A DNA stretch of 34,653 bases. Source: a virus. A program made the translations under genes and the position numbers. Positions within the stretch are counted from its first letter, which is position 1; every line of letters begins with the position of its first letter. The DNA is taken from the IMG/VR virus record IMGVR_UViG_3300050821_001648, positions 1 to 34,653 of that record. One strand, written 5' to 3'. This document shows, in pieces, positions 6,498 to 16,044 of the stretch. Under the pieces are notes generated by a model. It had not been told where the DNA came from, searched no databases, and saw only the letters and a program-made list of their open reading frames with translations.

Positions 6498-7588
6498 CTG
6501 GCTCTCCTAGCTCCGATAAAACCATAGCCCCCGACCGTAGCCGCAACGCCGGTAAAGGTGGTGTTGGCCACGAGATAAACTGTCGTGGTAGAAGAAAGAC
6601 TGAGACGAGTTGTTCCAACCGGGAAACACGAGCCGTCGCCCGTGATTAGGTTCACCGGAACCGCAATGTACGCCCCGCCTCCTGGTGCGGTAGGGAGTGT
6701 CCCTGTCGTTGTGCTGACGCCAGCTTGGCATATAGTCTGTGCCGCGGTTCCGTTAGGGCTGAAGGCTACGGTCGCGTTTACATCCCAATCACCGGCCGTC
6801 AAGGAAATCGACGTGATATTTGCCGAGGCTCCGCTGGTTAATGATACTGCGGCGCCGACGAGAACGGTGGAGGATACATATTCGCCAATACACCCGGCAG
6901 CGGAGTTGTCGTTTGTAGAAGACGCAAGGTAGTTAATTGTGCCTGTTAAAGACCCAACGATAGCCCCTCCGATATTAAGCCAGTTAGAAGTACTTGATAG
7001 TGGCGTATCTACGGCGTTTGATGTGCCTATAAGAATGTTATTTGATCCAGTGGTTAAAGTAACACTAGCTACGGTGGACCCAATTGCAACATTATTTGAT
7101 CCTCCGTTTAAAACACCCAAACAACCGCCGCCAATAGCCGTATTATTATTTCCAGTGCTATTGCTGCTAAGTGTCCCCCGGCCTATACCCATGTTGTTAT
7201 TGCCAGCAGTATTGTTTCTAAGAGCCTGGTCTCCTAAAGCTGCATTTACAATTCCGGTTAGGTTATTTTGTAATGTCTGCCGTCCGATAGCAACATTCTG
7301 CTGTCCTGTAGTATTATTTTGTAAAGCATTAACGCCGAAAGCGCAGTTATCTATTCCTGTCGTATTGCTCACTAACACACTGGTCCCAATGCCTGTGTTG
7401 TTTATGCCGGTAGTATTGAGAGATAAAACATTTGATCCGAACGCAGTATTATTTTTACCAATGGTGAGAGCAAGGGTTCCTGTCCCTACCGCAGTATTTC
7501 CCGTACCAGGGGAAGCTGGCGGGAGTCTAGTGCGTTGGACATCTCTGCGCCCAGTTCGACTGCCGATATTGGGATCGAAGTCGCCCAT
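6494..7588 (-). CDS. tail fibre/adhesin with YadA-like head repeats
   Basis: A 364-residue protein. Residues about 29-190 form tandem repeats of 14-17 residues with consensus NTAIGxxALxxNTTGxN (for example NNTAFGSNVLSLNTTG and QQNVAIGRQTLQNNLTG). This is the pattern of YadA/Hia head domains, which fold as trimeric left-handed beta-rolls. The C-terminal 130 residues carry a receptor-binding-type beta domain seen in many phage fibres, with LTAGDWDVNATV, TTRLSLSSTTTVYLVAN and a GARRAR end. It therefore looks like a trimeric host-recognition fibre or tip. The repeat region is clearly poorer in G+C than its neighbours, suggesting horizontal replacement of the receptor-binding gene. Confidence 0.82.
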   Translation of the reverse strand: MGDFDPNIGSRTGRRDVQRTRLPPASPGTGNTAVGTGTLALTIGKNNTAFGSNVLSLNTTGINNTGIGTSVLVSNTTGIDNCAFGVNALQNNTTGQQNVAIGRQTLQNNLTGIVNAALGDQALRNNTAGNNNMGIGRGTLSSNSTGNNNTAIGGGCLGVLNGGSNNVAIGSTVASVTLTTGSNNILIGTSNAVDTPLSSTSNWLNIGGAIVGSLTGTINYLASSTNDNSAAGCIGEYVSSTVLVGAAVSLTSGASANITSISLTAGDWDVNATVAFSPNGTAAQTICQAGVSTTTGTLPTAPGGGAYIAVPVNLITGDGSCFPVGTTRLSLSSTTTVYLVANTTFTGVAATVGGYGFIGARRAR

Positions 7589-7589
7589 G

Positions 7590-8015
7590 TTAGAAGTCTG
7601 CGGCGATGACGTGGATCGTGATCAGCTTGGCTGCTGTCACAGTCGTCAGCGCTGAAAAGGTTAGCGTGTCCCCCGAGATCAGGTAGAGATACGGATTGCC
7701 GTCGTTGTCAACCGGCATACCGACGAGCAAGACGGGATCGAGGAAGTTCACGGCAGCGGTGCCGGCGACAAAACCCGCGCTAAGCGGAACGGTTTTGGTC
7801 ATAATCGGATAGCTCGTGCCGCCATTGGTGATCGACATCTGAACATCGCGTGCCGACGTATCTGACGATGCGATAATGACGCCGATGATTTTGGACCCAT
7901 TGGCGCCGGCCGTGTAGCCGGTCTTCTGGTTCTGAGCGTCAGCCGGCGCGATCTGAACCCGGTTGATTTGGGGCTGCTTGGGGAATGTCGGGACCGTGTT
8001 TTGGGTAAAAGCCAT
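7590..8015 (-). CDS. phage structural protein, unknown role
   Basis: A 141-residue protein between the collagen-like and adhesin genes. Predominantly beta: KIIGVIIASSDTSARDVQMSITNGG, then DPVLLVGMPVDNDGNPYLYLISGDTLTFSALTTVTAAKLITIHVIA. No catalytic motif, signal peptide or membrane span. It resembles small beta-sandwich proteins often found beside phage fibres or as decoration proteins, but no family was identified. The start overlaps the preceding stop (TGATG). Confidence 0.65.
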   Translation of the reverse strand: MAFTQNTVPTFPKQPQINRVQIAPADAQNQKTGYTAGANGSKIIGVIIASSDTSARDVQMSITNGGTSYPIMTKTVPLSAGFVAGTAAVNFLDPVLLVGMPVDNDGNPYLYLISGDTLTFSALTTVTAAKLITIHVIAADF

Positions 8016-8647
8016 CAGATGCCTCCAAGAACTGCTTGTCTATATAGGGGGTCGAAGATCGGGATGCTACCTGTGAACTTCGCATCAATGCAGACGAGAA
8101 GTTCCATGCCGTTCGTGAACGGGTTCGTCGTGGACGCAGCCACTTCGGTCACGGCGAACGTGTAATAGGTTCCGTTGTCCACGATCGAAGTCAAGTTGAA
8201 GACTATGTAGACAGTCGGAACGTCTTTCTTGACCAGCCGGATTTGCCCAACGAGAACACTCGTCAATAGCGATTGGTTGTTGTTGCCTAGGTGATCTGTG
8301 TAGCTGATCTGGATATGGGTCGCTGCGTTCTGTGTCGCGCTGTCTAAGGACACGTTGCCCGAGCCGGGGTCGCCACTCGTGCTGGTGCTGAACAGATAAT
8401 CCGTGGTATTCGCACCGCCGAATGCACCCGTTGGTCCTGTCGAGCCAGTGGCTCCCGTGGCTCCCGTGGCTCCCGTGGCTCCCGTAGCGCCGGTCGCGCC
8501 AGTAGTTCCCGCTGGCCCTGTTGATCCTGTTGATCCTGTTGGTCCGGTCGAGCCAGTGGCTCCGGTCGGCCCGTTGATGCCTTTCGTCGCGAACCAATGC
8601 TTGCCGTGAGCGAGCCGGCTACCGGGGGTCGGCGTGAAGTCGGCCAT
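8015..8647 (-). CDS. collagen-like tail fibre protein
   Basis: A 210-residue protein. Residues 23-76 are about 18 uninterrupted Gly-X-Y triplets, mostly GAT, GST and GPT, which should form a trimeric collagen-like stalk. It is preceded by a short N-terminal region ([18 protein letters not shown]) and followed by a globular domain of about 130 residues (from [13 protein letters not shown] to the end) with alternating beta strands. Phage collagen-like proteins usually act as fibre stalks. The gene lies between two other fibre-type genes. The triplet DNA contains exact 9-bp tandem repeats, so length variation by slippage is plausible. Confidence 0.85.
   Translation of the reverse strand: MADFTPTPGSRLAHGKHWFATKGINGPTGATGSTGPTGSTGSTGPAGTTGATGATGATGATGATGATGSTGPTGAFGGANTTDYLFSTSTSGDPGSGNVSLDSATQNAATHIQISYTDHLGNNNQSLLTSVLVGQIRLVKKDVPTVYIVFNLTSIVDNGTYYTFAVTEVAASTTNPFTNGMELLVCIDAKFTGSIPIFDPLYRQAVLGGI
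8450..8485 (-). repeat. 9-bp tandem repeat (4 copies) inside collagen-like gene
   Basis: Four perfect tandem copies of GGCTCCCGT on the plus strand (ACGGGAGCC on the coding strand). A second short array with unit TGTTGATCC lies at 8519-8545 (two exact copies and one with a single change). Both keep the Gly-X-Y frame. Confidence 0.9.
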
Positions 8648-9939
8648 CAGACGCCTCCCATGAAGGCATGATGTTCTGGCACGGCTGAGCCGGCGAACGC
8701 CGCGAACCAGCCGTTCACCGGATCACGGTAGAGAACGGAGCCGGGAGTGTTGCCGAAGATCAAGTCGAAGGCTGCGCTCGACGCCGCGGCGCCCTGTGCG
8801 ATCCAGTGGCCGTCGTCGAGAGCCGGCGTCGTGTTCGGGGTCGAGCCGCCATCCACGCAGTCGCCGACCGTAGACCAGAAGGCGTCGCTGTCATTGCTGG
8901 TGATCACCGAGCCCGAAAGGTCCGACGTGATATGCTTGTAGAACACGCCGCCATCCACGCTACCGCCGTGCGGGATGGCGATCTGCGTGTACCCTGGAAC
9001 CGTTCCGAGTGACCAGCCGCCGCCATGAGCCGAGGACATCTCAGTGAAGATCACGATGCCATCGCCTGAGCCGATAGACGTGCTCACTGTAACCGTCGGC
9101 GACGTGTTCGATTGGTTGCTTCCAGTAGCCGGCAGCGCAGCATTGGTATCGAACGGCGCCACCAAGGAAGCCGCGCCGTGAAGCCCAAAAGCGGTCAGCG
9201 CGGTGTTATTTGTGGCGTTGAGATTGACCGTGATTGTGTCGCCTGACAACGTGCCCGTGGACTTGGCCCACCAGACTTCCGTGTCGCTGTAGCCATTGGC
9301 GCCGGGGAAGCCCGGCGTGAACTGGAATTGCTTGCGAAGGTGCCAAGTCAGGCCGGCGCCATCGGTGATGCTGGTCACGCTTGGCGATCCCGTAAAGCTG
9401 ACGGCCTGTACGACGACAACGATGATGTCGTTGGCGTTGCTTGTAGTCAGCGTAACCGTCGGTGCTGACGAGTTGGCGTAGTTGCTAGCCGAGCCATCAA
9501 GTGTGATGATGTTGGATGGCGCGCTCACCGCTGCGTAGTTGAGGTAGGCCGAGCCGTCGAAGGTCACGACATCGAACGGGCTGTAGGCGTTCGATCCGCT
9601 CCATGCGCCGCGGTTGTTGAAGGTTGGATTGGGGACACTGGCCCAAGCTACGTTTGCCGCCGGCCCTTGGGTCTCAAGGAACTGCCCGCTAGTGCCCGGT
9701 GAAAGCACTGTCCACACGGTCGCGTTGCGGTAGAGGATGTCACCCTGTGCACTGCCGAACACTGCGTCGAGTGCCGCCGACGAGATTGTGCCGGGCAGCG
9801 GTAGGCCACCACGCTGAAGGATCGCGTTAGAGATGGCGTCGAGCGAAATTTGCTGTGCCGGTCCACCCTTGCCGGCCAGCCGGCCGATCAGGACGTTGGC
9901 GGGGAGGTCTTGCCGTACACCACGGACACGGTTCGGCAT
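8647..9939 (-). CDS. tail fibre-like protein with carbohydrate-binding-like module
   Basis: A 430-residue protein. The N terminus ([33 protein letters not shown]) and the following [31 protein letters not shown] are typical of phage fibre attachment and repeat segments. A second copy of that segment type is near the C terminus ([23 protein letters not shown]). Around residues 107-137 is a chitin-binding-like pattern ([24 protein letters not shown]). The middle (about 150-380) is a beta-rich domain with Thr/Ser-rich strands. The start overlaps the stop of the upstream small gene (ATGA). Role: adsorption apparatus, inferred from motifs and position. Confidence 0.75.
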   Translation of the reverse strand: MPNRVRGVRQDLPANVLIGRLAGKGGPAQQISLDAISNAILQRGGLPLPGTISSAALDAVFGSAQGDILYRNATVWTVLSPGTSGQFLETQGPAANVAWASVPNPTFNNRGAWSGSNAYSPFDVVTFDGSAYLNYAAVSAPSNIITLDGSASNYANSSAPTVTLTTSNANDIIVVVVQAVSFTGSPSVTSITDGAGLTWHLRKQFQFTPGFPGANGYSDTEVWWAKSTGTLSGDTITVNLNATNNTALTAFGLHGAASLVAPFDTNAALPATGSNQSNTSPTVTVSTSIGSGDGIVIFTEMSSAHGGGWSLGTVPGYTQIAIPHGGSVDGGVFYKHITSDLSGSVITSNDSDAFWSTVGDCVDGGSTPNTTPALDDGHWIAQGAAASSAAFDLIFGNTPGSVLYRDPVNGWFAAFAGSAVPEHHAFMGGV

Positions 9940-10079
9940 CAGCGCCTCTTATACCAGAGACGCCGCCAGGGCCACCAGAGCCGCATCCTGTCGAGCCGCA
10001 TGGCCATGAAGGCACCAGTGCGCCCCATCAGCAGGAGGGCTACGATAAGACCGATGAATTTGCGCTTAACGACGTTCAC
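9939..10079 (-). CDS. small basic membrane protein
   Basis: A 46-residue frame from GTG at 10079, overlapping the end of the large virion gene by 14 nt and the fibre gene by 3 nt (ATGA). It starts with a short basic stretch (NVVKRKF), then a hydrophobic segment (IGLIVALLLMGRTGAFMAM) and a strongly basic, Trp-rich tail (RLDRMRLWWPWRRLWYKRR). The gapless overlap with both neighbours is the main evidence. Function unknown; the tail would favour the cytoplasmic side of a membrane. Confidence 0.5.
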   Translation of the reverse strand: MNVVKRKFIGLIVALLLMGRTGAFMAMRLDRMRLWWPWRRLWYKRR

Positions 10080-13000
10080 GAGGATGCCTTGTCGCTTTGT
10101 CGAATTGATATGGCGACGAGGGCTTCGGAGTGCTATAGTGTGGTGGCGCGGGATAGACTGGTTTCGGTATGCCTACGGGCTCGGCAAGGTCTTTGTCCTG
10201 CTTGTATGCCTTGTACTGCTCCTTCCACTGCTCGATCGCCCTACCGTGTTCAAGCTGCTTCTGCAAGTTCGCCTCGTCTGAGACGGCGCGCGGTTGGGTA
10301 GTGACGCCGGACCAGCGATCCACATAGCCGAGGTTCGTGCCGCGCTTAGCATTGCTGGATTGGTTCAGGAAGATCGGGCCGCCCTCCTTGACCAAACTGC
10401 TGAGCCAATCCGACGCCGACTTGCCATTCCAGATTGCCCCCGCGGTGTCGCTGATCATACGGGCGGCGGGGTTCAGCTTACCGGCGCCGTACTTGAACGG
10501 CAGTGCGAGCACGTCGGTCACGCTATTGGCGTTCCGCAGCAGAGAGTAGGCCCGCGTGATTTCCTTGATCGGCGACGGTATCTGGGCTTCTTCCGGCTGA
10601 CCGTCCGGCAGCGAACCGCCGGTTAGCGGCGCGGCCCTCAGCAAGTTCTCCGCGGCGATCAACGTGCCGGTTTTCATAAACTGATAGGCAGTGGATTGGA
10701 TCGCCGACATGGCAATGACGCCCATGAGCCAGCGCATCTTGGTACTGAACACGCTCCCGTGCGACAGGTCTTGCAGCGCCCCTCCGAAGGCCGCTAGCGT
10801 GCCGTATTCCCATCCGACGGACACGAGGGTCAGGTTGGCAATCTGCTTGACGATCCGCGGGCCGAAGTAGTTGTCCTGCACCAGTTCACCGAAGCGATAG
10901 TCCATGAGCCGATGAAGCTGCTGACCATAAGCTTGGATTTCCTCGGGCAGCGCGTGAAGGTGCGTGCCGAGCCAGCCTTCCATTTCATCGGCCCAAGCCG
11001 CGGCCTTGACCTTGGGGATGGCGTAATCGAACAGCGGCGACGAGAGTGTGTGCATGACCTGACCAAACTCATGCGCGGCGGCGCCAAGCATCCGGCCGGG
11101 GGTCAGCGCCGCCCGCATGGCTGGTGTCTCCAAGGCTGAGCCCAGAACGTGCTCAAAGTCCGCGGCCAGGACGTTGCCGAGGCCATTCTGTTGCCAGGCG
11201 GTGAACAGGTTCTTGGTGCCCGACAGGAACATTTCCTGACCCCGGCTCATCATCCGGCCACCTGTATCAGTGAAGATGCGAGCCAAGCGTTCTTCCATCG
11301 GCGTCACGTCAGTCCCGCGCAGCAGGTAGGCATCGGTGAGGCGGGCACCCTTGCGTAGCTGCGTCGCCACCTTGGGGAGCACCATAGCGCCCAGGCCGAT
11401 GTCCTGTAGGGCCTTGTTGACCTGGGCGAGCCCAATGGTAGCGTCCTTGGCTCCGTATCCTGTAAGGGCTCCCAGGCCGTTGGCGAAGCTGCTGGCGCCG
11501 ACCTCAGTAGCGATGTTGACGGCATGGAACCCACTGAGCCCGAGACCGAGGCCGAGCAAGGAGTTCGAGGCGTACAGAAGCTTGTCATAGACAGCGCCAG
11601 GGTTGACCTCGATCGGGCCGACCTGGAATGAGGGCCAGTCGTAGACGCCCTTGCCCACCCAATTGTTGTAAATCTTGGCCGCGCCCGGCGAGCCGTACAG
11701 GCGCTCGGGCATGACCCGCGCCTCACCCGATTTAGGATCAACCCATGACCGGATGCGCTGCGCCATCTGGCCTTTGAGCGGAATGTCCTGAGTACCATCA
11801 GCAGCTTTAGTCGCATAGTAGAGATACTTGTCCGCAATGCCACGGTCGATCACCCGCTTGGCGGCAATGAAATCCCTCATGCTAGCATAATAATGGAGCA
11901 TGTTGTCGATAGGATCGAGTACCTTGGGTTCGAGCCCGCGCATGATGCCATCAAAGTAGGTGGGGATCGAGCGCTTGTTGAGACTGGCCCCCGACCCTTG
12001 CCGGCCGACACCGAACAAGGCGTCGAACATAGGGTTACGTTTCCACAAATGGCGGTAATAGTCGTTGACATAGCTTGCCATGTCGGGAAACTGGTTCTCG
12101 ATCATAAACCGCATCTGCTGGTACTGGACCCGAAGCTGGTCGGCAACATCGTAGAGCGGAGATGTTGGGGCTAGCCGACCGCCACCGGGGCGCATCTCAA
12201 CATGATCGATCAAGGTCTGGATCGCGTCCGGCTTAGGCAACTGAAGGGGCGGGATTAAGGGATTGATTGGGCTAGGTCCACCGCCTGTGGCGGCAGCTTT
12301 GAGGGCTGCTTGCTCCTTGGCATAGGCATTAACCTGTTTGATGTACTCCTTGTGCGCGGGCATGAGCGGATTTATCACTTTGCGCAGATGCTCGATCGCG
12401 TCTGAGGCCAATGCTTTGTCGCGTCGAGCCTGTCCGGTTTCCTTGATGATCGCGGTTGCTTCGAGAGCCTTGGTCGTCTGCTTCAGTTTCCACGCAGCCT
12501 GTTCGGCCGGCGTCATAAAGTGCTCGCGGTAGAGCGCGCCTGTCACTTTGCCAAGCAGCCCAACGCCAGCGAAGCCAACGTCTTTCCCGACTTTGAGCGC
12601 GGGGTTGAACCAGGACATCGCGTTGCCCATACCGGCGCCGCCGTGGCCGATCATCTCCAAGGTCGTCGGGCTGAAGACCGCGGTGTCCCGGCGGAAAGCG
12701 TCGATCGCTTTCTGGATGTCGGGGAGACCAGTCATCTCGACGGCTTCGCCCGCCGCCTGCTTTGGCGTCTTGGGAGGCGGCGTGCCCATCCATACGACAC
12801 CGCCGCCCATGTCCTTCACGCCGGGCGCCAAGTCCTCGTGGGTCAGCAACTCATACGGCGGGGGCGGATTGGGTGCCCGCGTCAGTGCGTCGCGGAAGTC
12901 GGGATTAGTCTGGGTCAGGTTGTAGATGTCGCGGATATTGGCACCGCTGTTCTTCCACATATCGTACATGTTCTGACGGATCACCGGGGCGACTTTGGCC

Positions 13001-13746
13001 GGCTCCGTGGCGCCAGTGTCCTGCGCAATGCCGAGGGAGTAATCGACGAGCGCCTTGGGATCAGGATAGGAGAGCTTAACATCGCCGCTCCATAGCGGCG
13101 GCACCGACTTATCGCCAGGGTGGATGTTCTGCCAGTTGGCTTCGCGTTGAGCGGCGAAAGCGTTGGCCTCATTCATCGTGCCAAAGGTCGGGAACTTGAG
13201 CCCGCTACGCTCGGCCATCTCGGCAGCTTGATCTTCGTCGAGAACGTGGGGCTCGCCGCCAAGCAGCCATAGTGTAGGCACGACGGTCGGCTTGCCGTTC
13301 ACTTCTGTCGTCGTGGTAACTTCGTTTGACCAGCTACCGTCGGGGTTCGATACATACTCCCCTGGCGCCATCGGCCGGGTCACACCAGTCGTCGGCATCT
13401 CGGGATCAATGTTGTGGGCGAGCCCTTGCATCCGGGTCTCGAAGTTTGGCATCCCGAGATGCTGATCAACTTCCTGCTGGCTGTAGCCGGCCCGCGCCGC
13501 GGTGTCCTGGGCGGTGGCGAGATGCTGATCAATCTCAGGCCACGAGTAGCCCATCGCCCGCGCGCCGGTCATGCTGTCGAGCGCAGCGCCACCGCCGGCC
13601 AGTAAGACCCCCGCTGCGGACGGCGGTGGCTGGGGAACTTCGTCGGGGGTTACATCGACATCAGGTAGCGTGACCTGCGGAATAGCCCCAAGGCTATCAG
13701 AACCGCCGGGAACGATAGGCTGCGGACTATCAATAGGATCAGCCAT
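10066..13746 (-). CDS. large internal virion/ejection protein
   Basis: A 1226-residue protein, the longest in the window. Near the N terminus are two copies of a GYSxxEhDQHL motif (66-76 GYSWPEIDQHL and 87-97 GYSQQEVDQHL), then a proline-rich segment and a small domain with SGLKFPTFGTMNEANAFAAQREANWQ (about 181-206), a pattern seen in large phage virion proteins. The long remainder is mostly helical, with hydrophobic stretches encoded near 11560 (LLGLGLGLSGFHAVNIATEV) and 10720. Size and position after the tail genes fit the T7 gp16-type core protein that enters the host envelope during DNA ejection. No lytic transglycosylase motif was found in it. The 5' end overlaps the next gene upstream by 8 nt. 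Confidence 0.72.
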   Translation of the reverse strand: MADPIDSPQPIVPGGSDSLGAIPQVTLPDVDVTPDEVPQPPPSAAGVLLAGGGAALDSMTGARAMGYSWPEIDQHLATAQDTAARAGYSQQEVDQHLGMPNFETRMQGLAHNIDPEMPTTGVTRPMAPGEYVSNPDGSWSNEVTTTTEVNGKPTVVPTLWLLGGEPHVLDEDQAAEMAERSGLKFPTFGTMNEANAFAAQREANWQNIHPGDKSVPPLWSGDVKLSYPDPKALVDYSLGIAQDTGATEPAKVAPVIRQNMYDMWKNSGANIRDIYNLTQTNPDFRDALTRAPNPPPPYELLTHEDLAPGVKDMGGGVVWMGTPPPKTPKQAAGEAVEMTGLPDIQKAIDAFRRDTAVFSPTTLEMIGHGGAGMGNAMSWFNPALKVGKDVGFAGVGLLGKVTGALYREHFMTPAEQAAWKLKQTTKALEATAIIKETGQARRDKALASDAIEHLRKVINPLMPAHKEYIKQVNAYAKEQAALKAAATGGGPSPINPLIPPLQLPKPDAIQTLIDHVEMRPGGGRLAPTSPLYDVADQLRVQYQQMRFMIENQFPDMASYVNDYYRHLWKRNPMFDALFGVGRQGSGASLNKRSIPTYFDGIMRGLEPKVLDPIDNMLHYYASMRDFIAAKRVIDRGIADKYLYYATKAADGTQDIPLKGQMAQRIRSWVDPKSGEARVMPERLYGSPGAAKIYNNWVGKGVYDWPSFQVGPIEVNPGAVYDKLLYASNSLLGLGLGLSGFHAVNIATEVGASSFANGLGALTGYGAKDATIGLAQVNKALQDIGLGAMVLPKVATQLRKGARLTDAYLLRGTDVTPMEERLARIFTDTGGRMMSRGQEMFLSGTKNLFTAWQQNGLGNVLAADFEHVLGSALETPAMRAALTPGRMLGAAAHEFGQVMHTLSSPLFDYAIPKVKAAAWADEMEGWLGTHLHALPEEIQAYGQQLHRLMDYRFGELVQDNYFGPRIVKQIANLTLVSVGWEYGTLAAFGGALQDLSHGSVFSTKMRWLMGVIAMSAIQSTAYQFMKTGTLIAAENLLRAAPLTGGSLPDGQPEEAQIPSPIKEITRAYSLLRNANSVTDVLALPFKYGAGKLNPAARMISDTAGAIWNGKSASDWLSSLVKEGGPIFLNQSSNAKRGTNLGYVDRWSGVTTQPRAVSDEANLQKQLEHGRAIEQWKEQYKAYKQDKDLAEPVGIPKPVYPAPPHYSTPKPSSPYQFDKATRHPRERR

Positions 13747-15199
13747 TCTTGGTCTGCTCCGCTAGCTTCCGCTGGAAGAAGTTGCCCGACGCCGGGGCGA
13801 TCGGCTGCGCGTTCTCATTGCGCAGGTTCTCTAACCGGCGCATCTTCTCGTCAAGCTCGGGTGTATTGCCAGCGAAAATCTCACCGAGAGAAGGGCGTTG
13901 CGGGCCAAGGCCATTAGGTTGTATTTCGTTCTCATCAGGATGCCCCCGGCGAAAACGAAGCATTTCCATATCACCAGATACATCGGGAGCGCTAGACACA
14001 CCAGGGCGCAACTCACCACCCTCAGTAGCCAAAGGGGGTTTTCCTTCCGGTAAGTAGGCGCCTACTCCTTGACCCGCGAAGGCCAACGGAGCCACAGCGT
14101 CCTCGTGCGTAGGGCGGAAGTTGTCCAGTGACATGCCATTGAACAGATAGTTGTCGCTCGTCGGGTTTAGCCCCGCGGCGCCAGTACGCCGATAAGATGG
14201 CAGCAGCCAATTAACAAAACGAGAATAGGCAGCAGTGCCGGCCGGCGTATCGCTCGGCGCGATTGTATCATGGGCCCGATCAAGCAGCCCCTTGAGTTGG
14301 CCGACAGCGGCAATACCATCGGGCGTCCGTTGCAAGTTCATGCCGTGGAGCATCACCGCGTCAACATATCGCAGGTTGCTGCCAACATGATCCATTATGT
14401 CGCCATGCTCGACCGGCACGTTGGGGTCCGCGATAGCCGAGAGTGCCTGCCTTACCGTGTTGGGGTTGGAGGCAGCAACATCGCCTGCGCTTGACAGCTT
14501 GCCGAACGCGGTGAATAGCGCTTGCTTGTCGTCGGGGTTGATAGTGTTGTTCCGCACAAGACTTTGCAGATAGTCTTGGGGGTATACCACTCCCTCAGTT
14601 CGAGGATCAAGGAGTGAGCTACCGAAGTGGAAAGCGGCGACGCCAGAAGCTCGCTGCTGGTCCACAGTTGCCTGTCGAACAGCAGCGGCAGTGTCGGCAG
14701 TCCTGGCAGCTTGCATGGTATCAACATAGGAGCCAAGGACTTTATCGTCTCCTTCGTTGAGATAGGGGCTGAGCGTACCGATGAGCCCATGAGCCAGGTC
14801 CCCGTGGAGATCAGCCATTCGCGTAATCGCAGCATGTGCAATCTCCGTCTGAACGTGGCTAGTGATCTGCCCGTGAGCATCAGTGCCGGCATCGGGGTCC
14901 ATGCCCGTCGAGGCCAGTACCGAGCCCACCAGTTTCGGTGCGAGCCCGAGAGCAAGCTGATGCGAGGTCGGATCGTCCTGCACCATGCCGACAAGATTGC
15001 TCTTGACGGTAGCAAGGTTGTTGACGAACTGCTGGCCCGCCGCAGCGTTGGCGTCAACGATCGCGGTCGCGTTAGCGTGCTGCTGGATGTCGGTGAGGAC
15101 ATCACCCGCGACATCCTTGCCCTCGTCCGTCTGATAGGCGTCATGAACCTGTTGCAATACCGGCGAGAGCGTATCGTCCTGGGGAACTGGATCAGCCAT
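13739..15199 (-). CDS. internal virion protein (helical)
   Basis: A 486-residue, mainly helical, acidic protein beginning MADPVPQDDTLSPVLQQVHDAYQTDEGKDVAGDVL. It is rich in Ala, Asp, Gln and Thr, has no membrane span or catalytic motif, and ends in a charged region (PELDEKMRRLENLRNENAQP). It lies between the 281-residue protein and the giant virion protein, the place of T7 gp15 in the ejectosome order gp14-gp15-gp16. That positional analogy, not similarity of sequence, is the basis of the call. The N-terminal MADP is shared with the downstream protein, which may reflect common ancestry of the 5' ends or chance. Confidence 0.65.
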   Translation of the reverse strand: MADPVPQDDTLSPVLQQVHDAYQTDEGKDVAGDVLTDIQQHANATAIVDANAAAGQQFVNNLATVKSNLVGMVQDDPTSHQLALGLAPKLVGSVLASTGMDPDAGTDAHGQITSHVQTEIAHAAITRMADLHGDLAHGLIGTLSPYLNEGDDKVLGSYVDTMQAARTADTAAAVRQATVDQQRASGVAAFHFGSSLLDPRTEGVVYPQDYLQSLVRNNTINPDDKQALFTAFGKLSSAGDVAASNPNTVRQALSAIADPNVPVEHGDIMDHVGSNLRYVDAVMLHGMNLQRTPDGIAAVGQLKGLLDRAHDTIAPSDTPAGTAAYSRFVNWLLPSYRRTGAAGLNPTSDNYLFNGMSLDNFRPTHEDAVAPLAFAGQGVGAYLPEGKPPLATEGGELRPGVSSAPDVSGDMEMLRFRRGHPDENEIQPNGLGPQRPSLGEIFAGNTPELDEKMRRLENLRNENAQPIAPASGNFFQRKLAEQTKNG

Positions 15200-16044
15200 T
15201 AGAAGTTATCCACTATGTCGCTCATGCCGGGATAAACCACCGGAGGCGGTTGTGTAGGCGCGGGAGGAATGCCCACCACTTCGCCAGCCTGTGATGTCGG
15301 CCATTGAGTTGCGTTAAGCCCCGGCGGCAGCGTGTCCGAAGTCGGCGAACCAATGTTAGAATACGGATCATATTGGGCCGCCCCCGCTTGCCCTGGCTGC
15401 TCGTGCGTATCGCCAATCGTGGCATGTTCGATAGCCGGCACTGGTCCAATCTGGTCGGAGCCCGGCAAGTTGAACGAAGCCGAAAAACCGATGTCCGATT
15501 TGTTCCTGTCCGGCGCGTCGAAAGCAGAGCCCATGTTGAACCCTGCCGCTGCCGCGTCTTTGTCGCTGACATCAGGGTTCGGCTCGATCCCGGTCTTGCC
15601 GGTATCGACTTGGTAGTTGTTCCGCATCTGGCGGTTAGCCTGAAGCTGCTCATTGACCACCGGCGACTGCGAGCGCACTGTGTCGCGGGCGAGCCGGCTC
15701 AAGCGAGCAGCGCCGTTACTCAATTCATTCAGGCGGCCATAGTTAGGCTCGTTGCCACCGGCGCCAAGCTGGAACATGTCCTTGAGGCTGCGACCACCGA
15801 TCTTGACCCCGGCAGTGCTGCCTTCGGCCTTGGCTTCGAGCCCTTGCAAGCGGGCGAACGCTGTCTGTTGCTGCCCAAGCTCGCGTTCCTCGGTTGCCTG
15901 AAGGTCCGCAACTTTACGGATCGCGCCCGCGGCCTGGGTCGCGAACGGACCAATGCGTCGGGCAGCCTGCTCCGCGGCCGAGTAGCCCGTATTAGAAGGC
16001 GTCAGTTTCAGGTCTTTGGCATCGAACTCAGCGATCTTTGCCAT
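15199..16044 (-). CDS. virion protein, unknown role (ejection module)
   Basis: A 281-residue protein. The ATG at 16044 overlaps the upstream stop as TGATG and is preferred to the GTG one codon earlier. The N-terminal half is helical (YSAAEQAARRIGPFATQAAGAIRKVADLQATEERELGQQQTAFARLQGLEAKAEG). The C-terminal half is low in predicted helices and rich in Pro, Gly, Asp and Asn, ending in a proline-rich tail (PPAPTQPPPVVYPG). No known domain. It is flanked by other internal virion candidates and probably belongs to the same assembly. Confidence 0.6.
   Translation of the reverse strand: MAKIAEFDAKDLKLTPSNTGYSAAEQAARRIGPFATQAAGAIRKVADLQATEERELGQQQTAFARLQGLEAKAEGSTAGVKIGGRSLKDMFQLGAGGNEPNYGRLNELSNGAARLSRLARDTVRSQSPVVNEQLQANRQMRNNYQVDTGKTGIEPNPDVSDKDAAAAGFNMGSAFDAPDRNKSDIGFSASFNLPGSDQIGPVPAIEHATIGDTHEQPGQAGAAQYDPYSNIGSPTSDTLPPGLNATQWPTSQAGEVVGIPPAPTQPPPVVYPGMSDIVDNF

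Noticed and set aside
8403-8609. Plus-strand frame with PVAPVAP repeats
   Set aside because: It is only the complement of the Gly-X-Y repeat in the collagen-like gene.
12520-13095. 191-codon plus-strand frame inside the giant virion gene region
   Set aside because: Antisense to a continuous 1226-codon gene, with no ribosome site or domain evidence.
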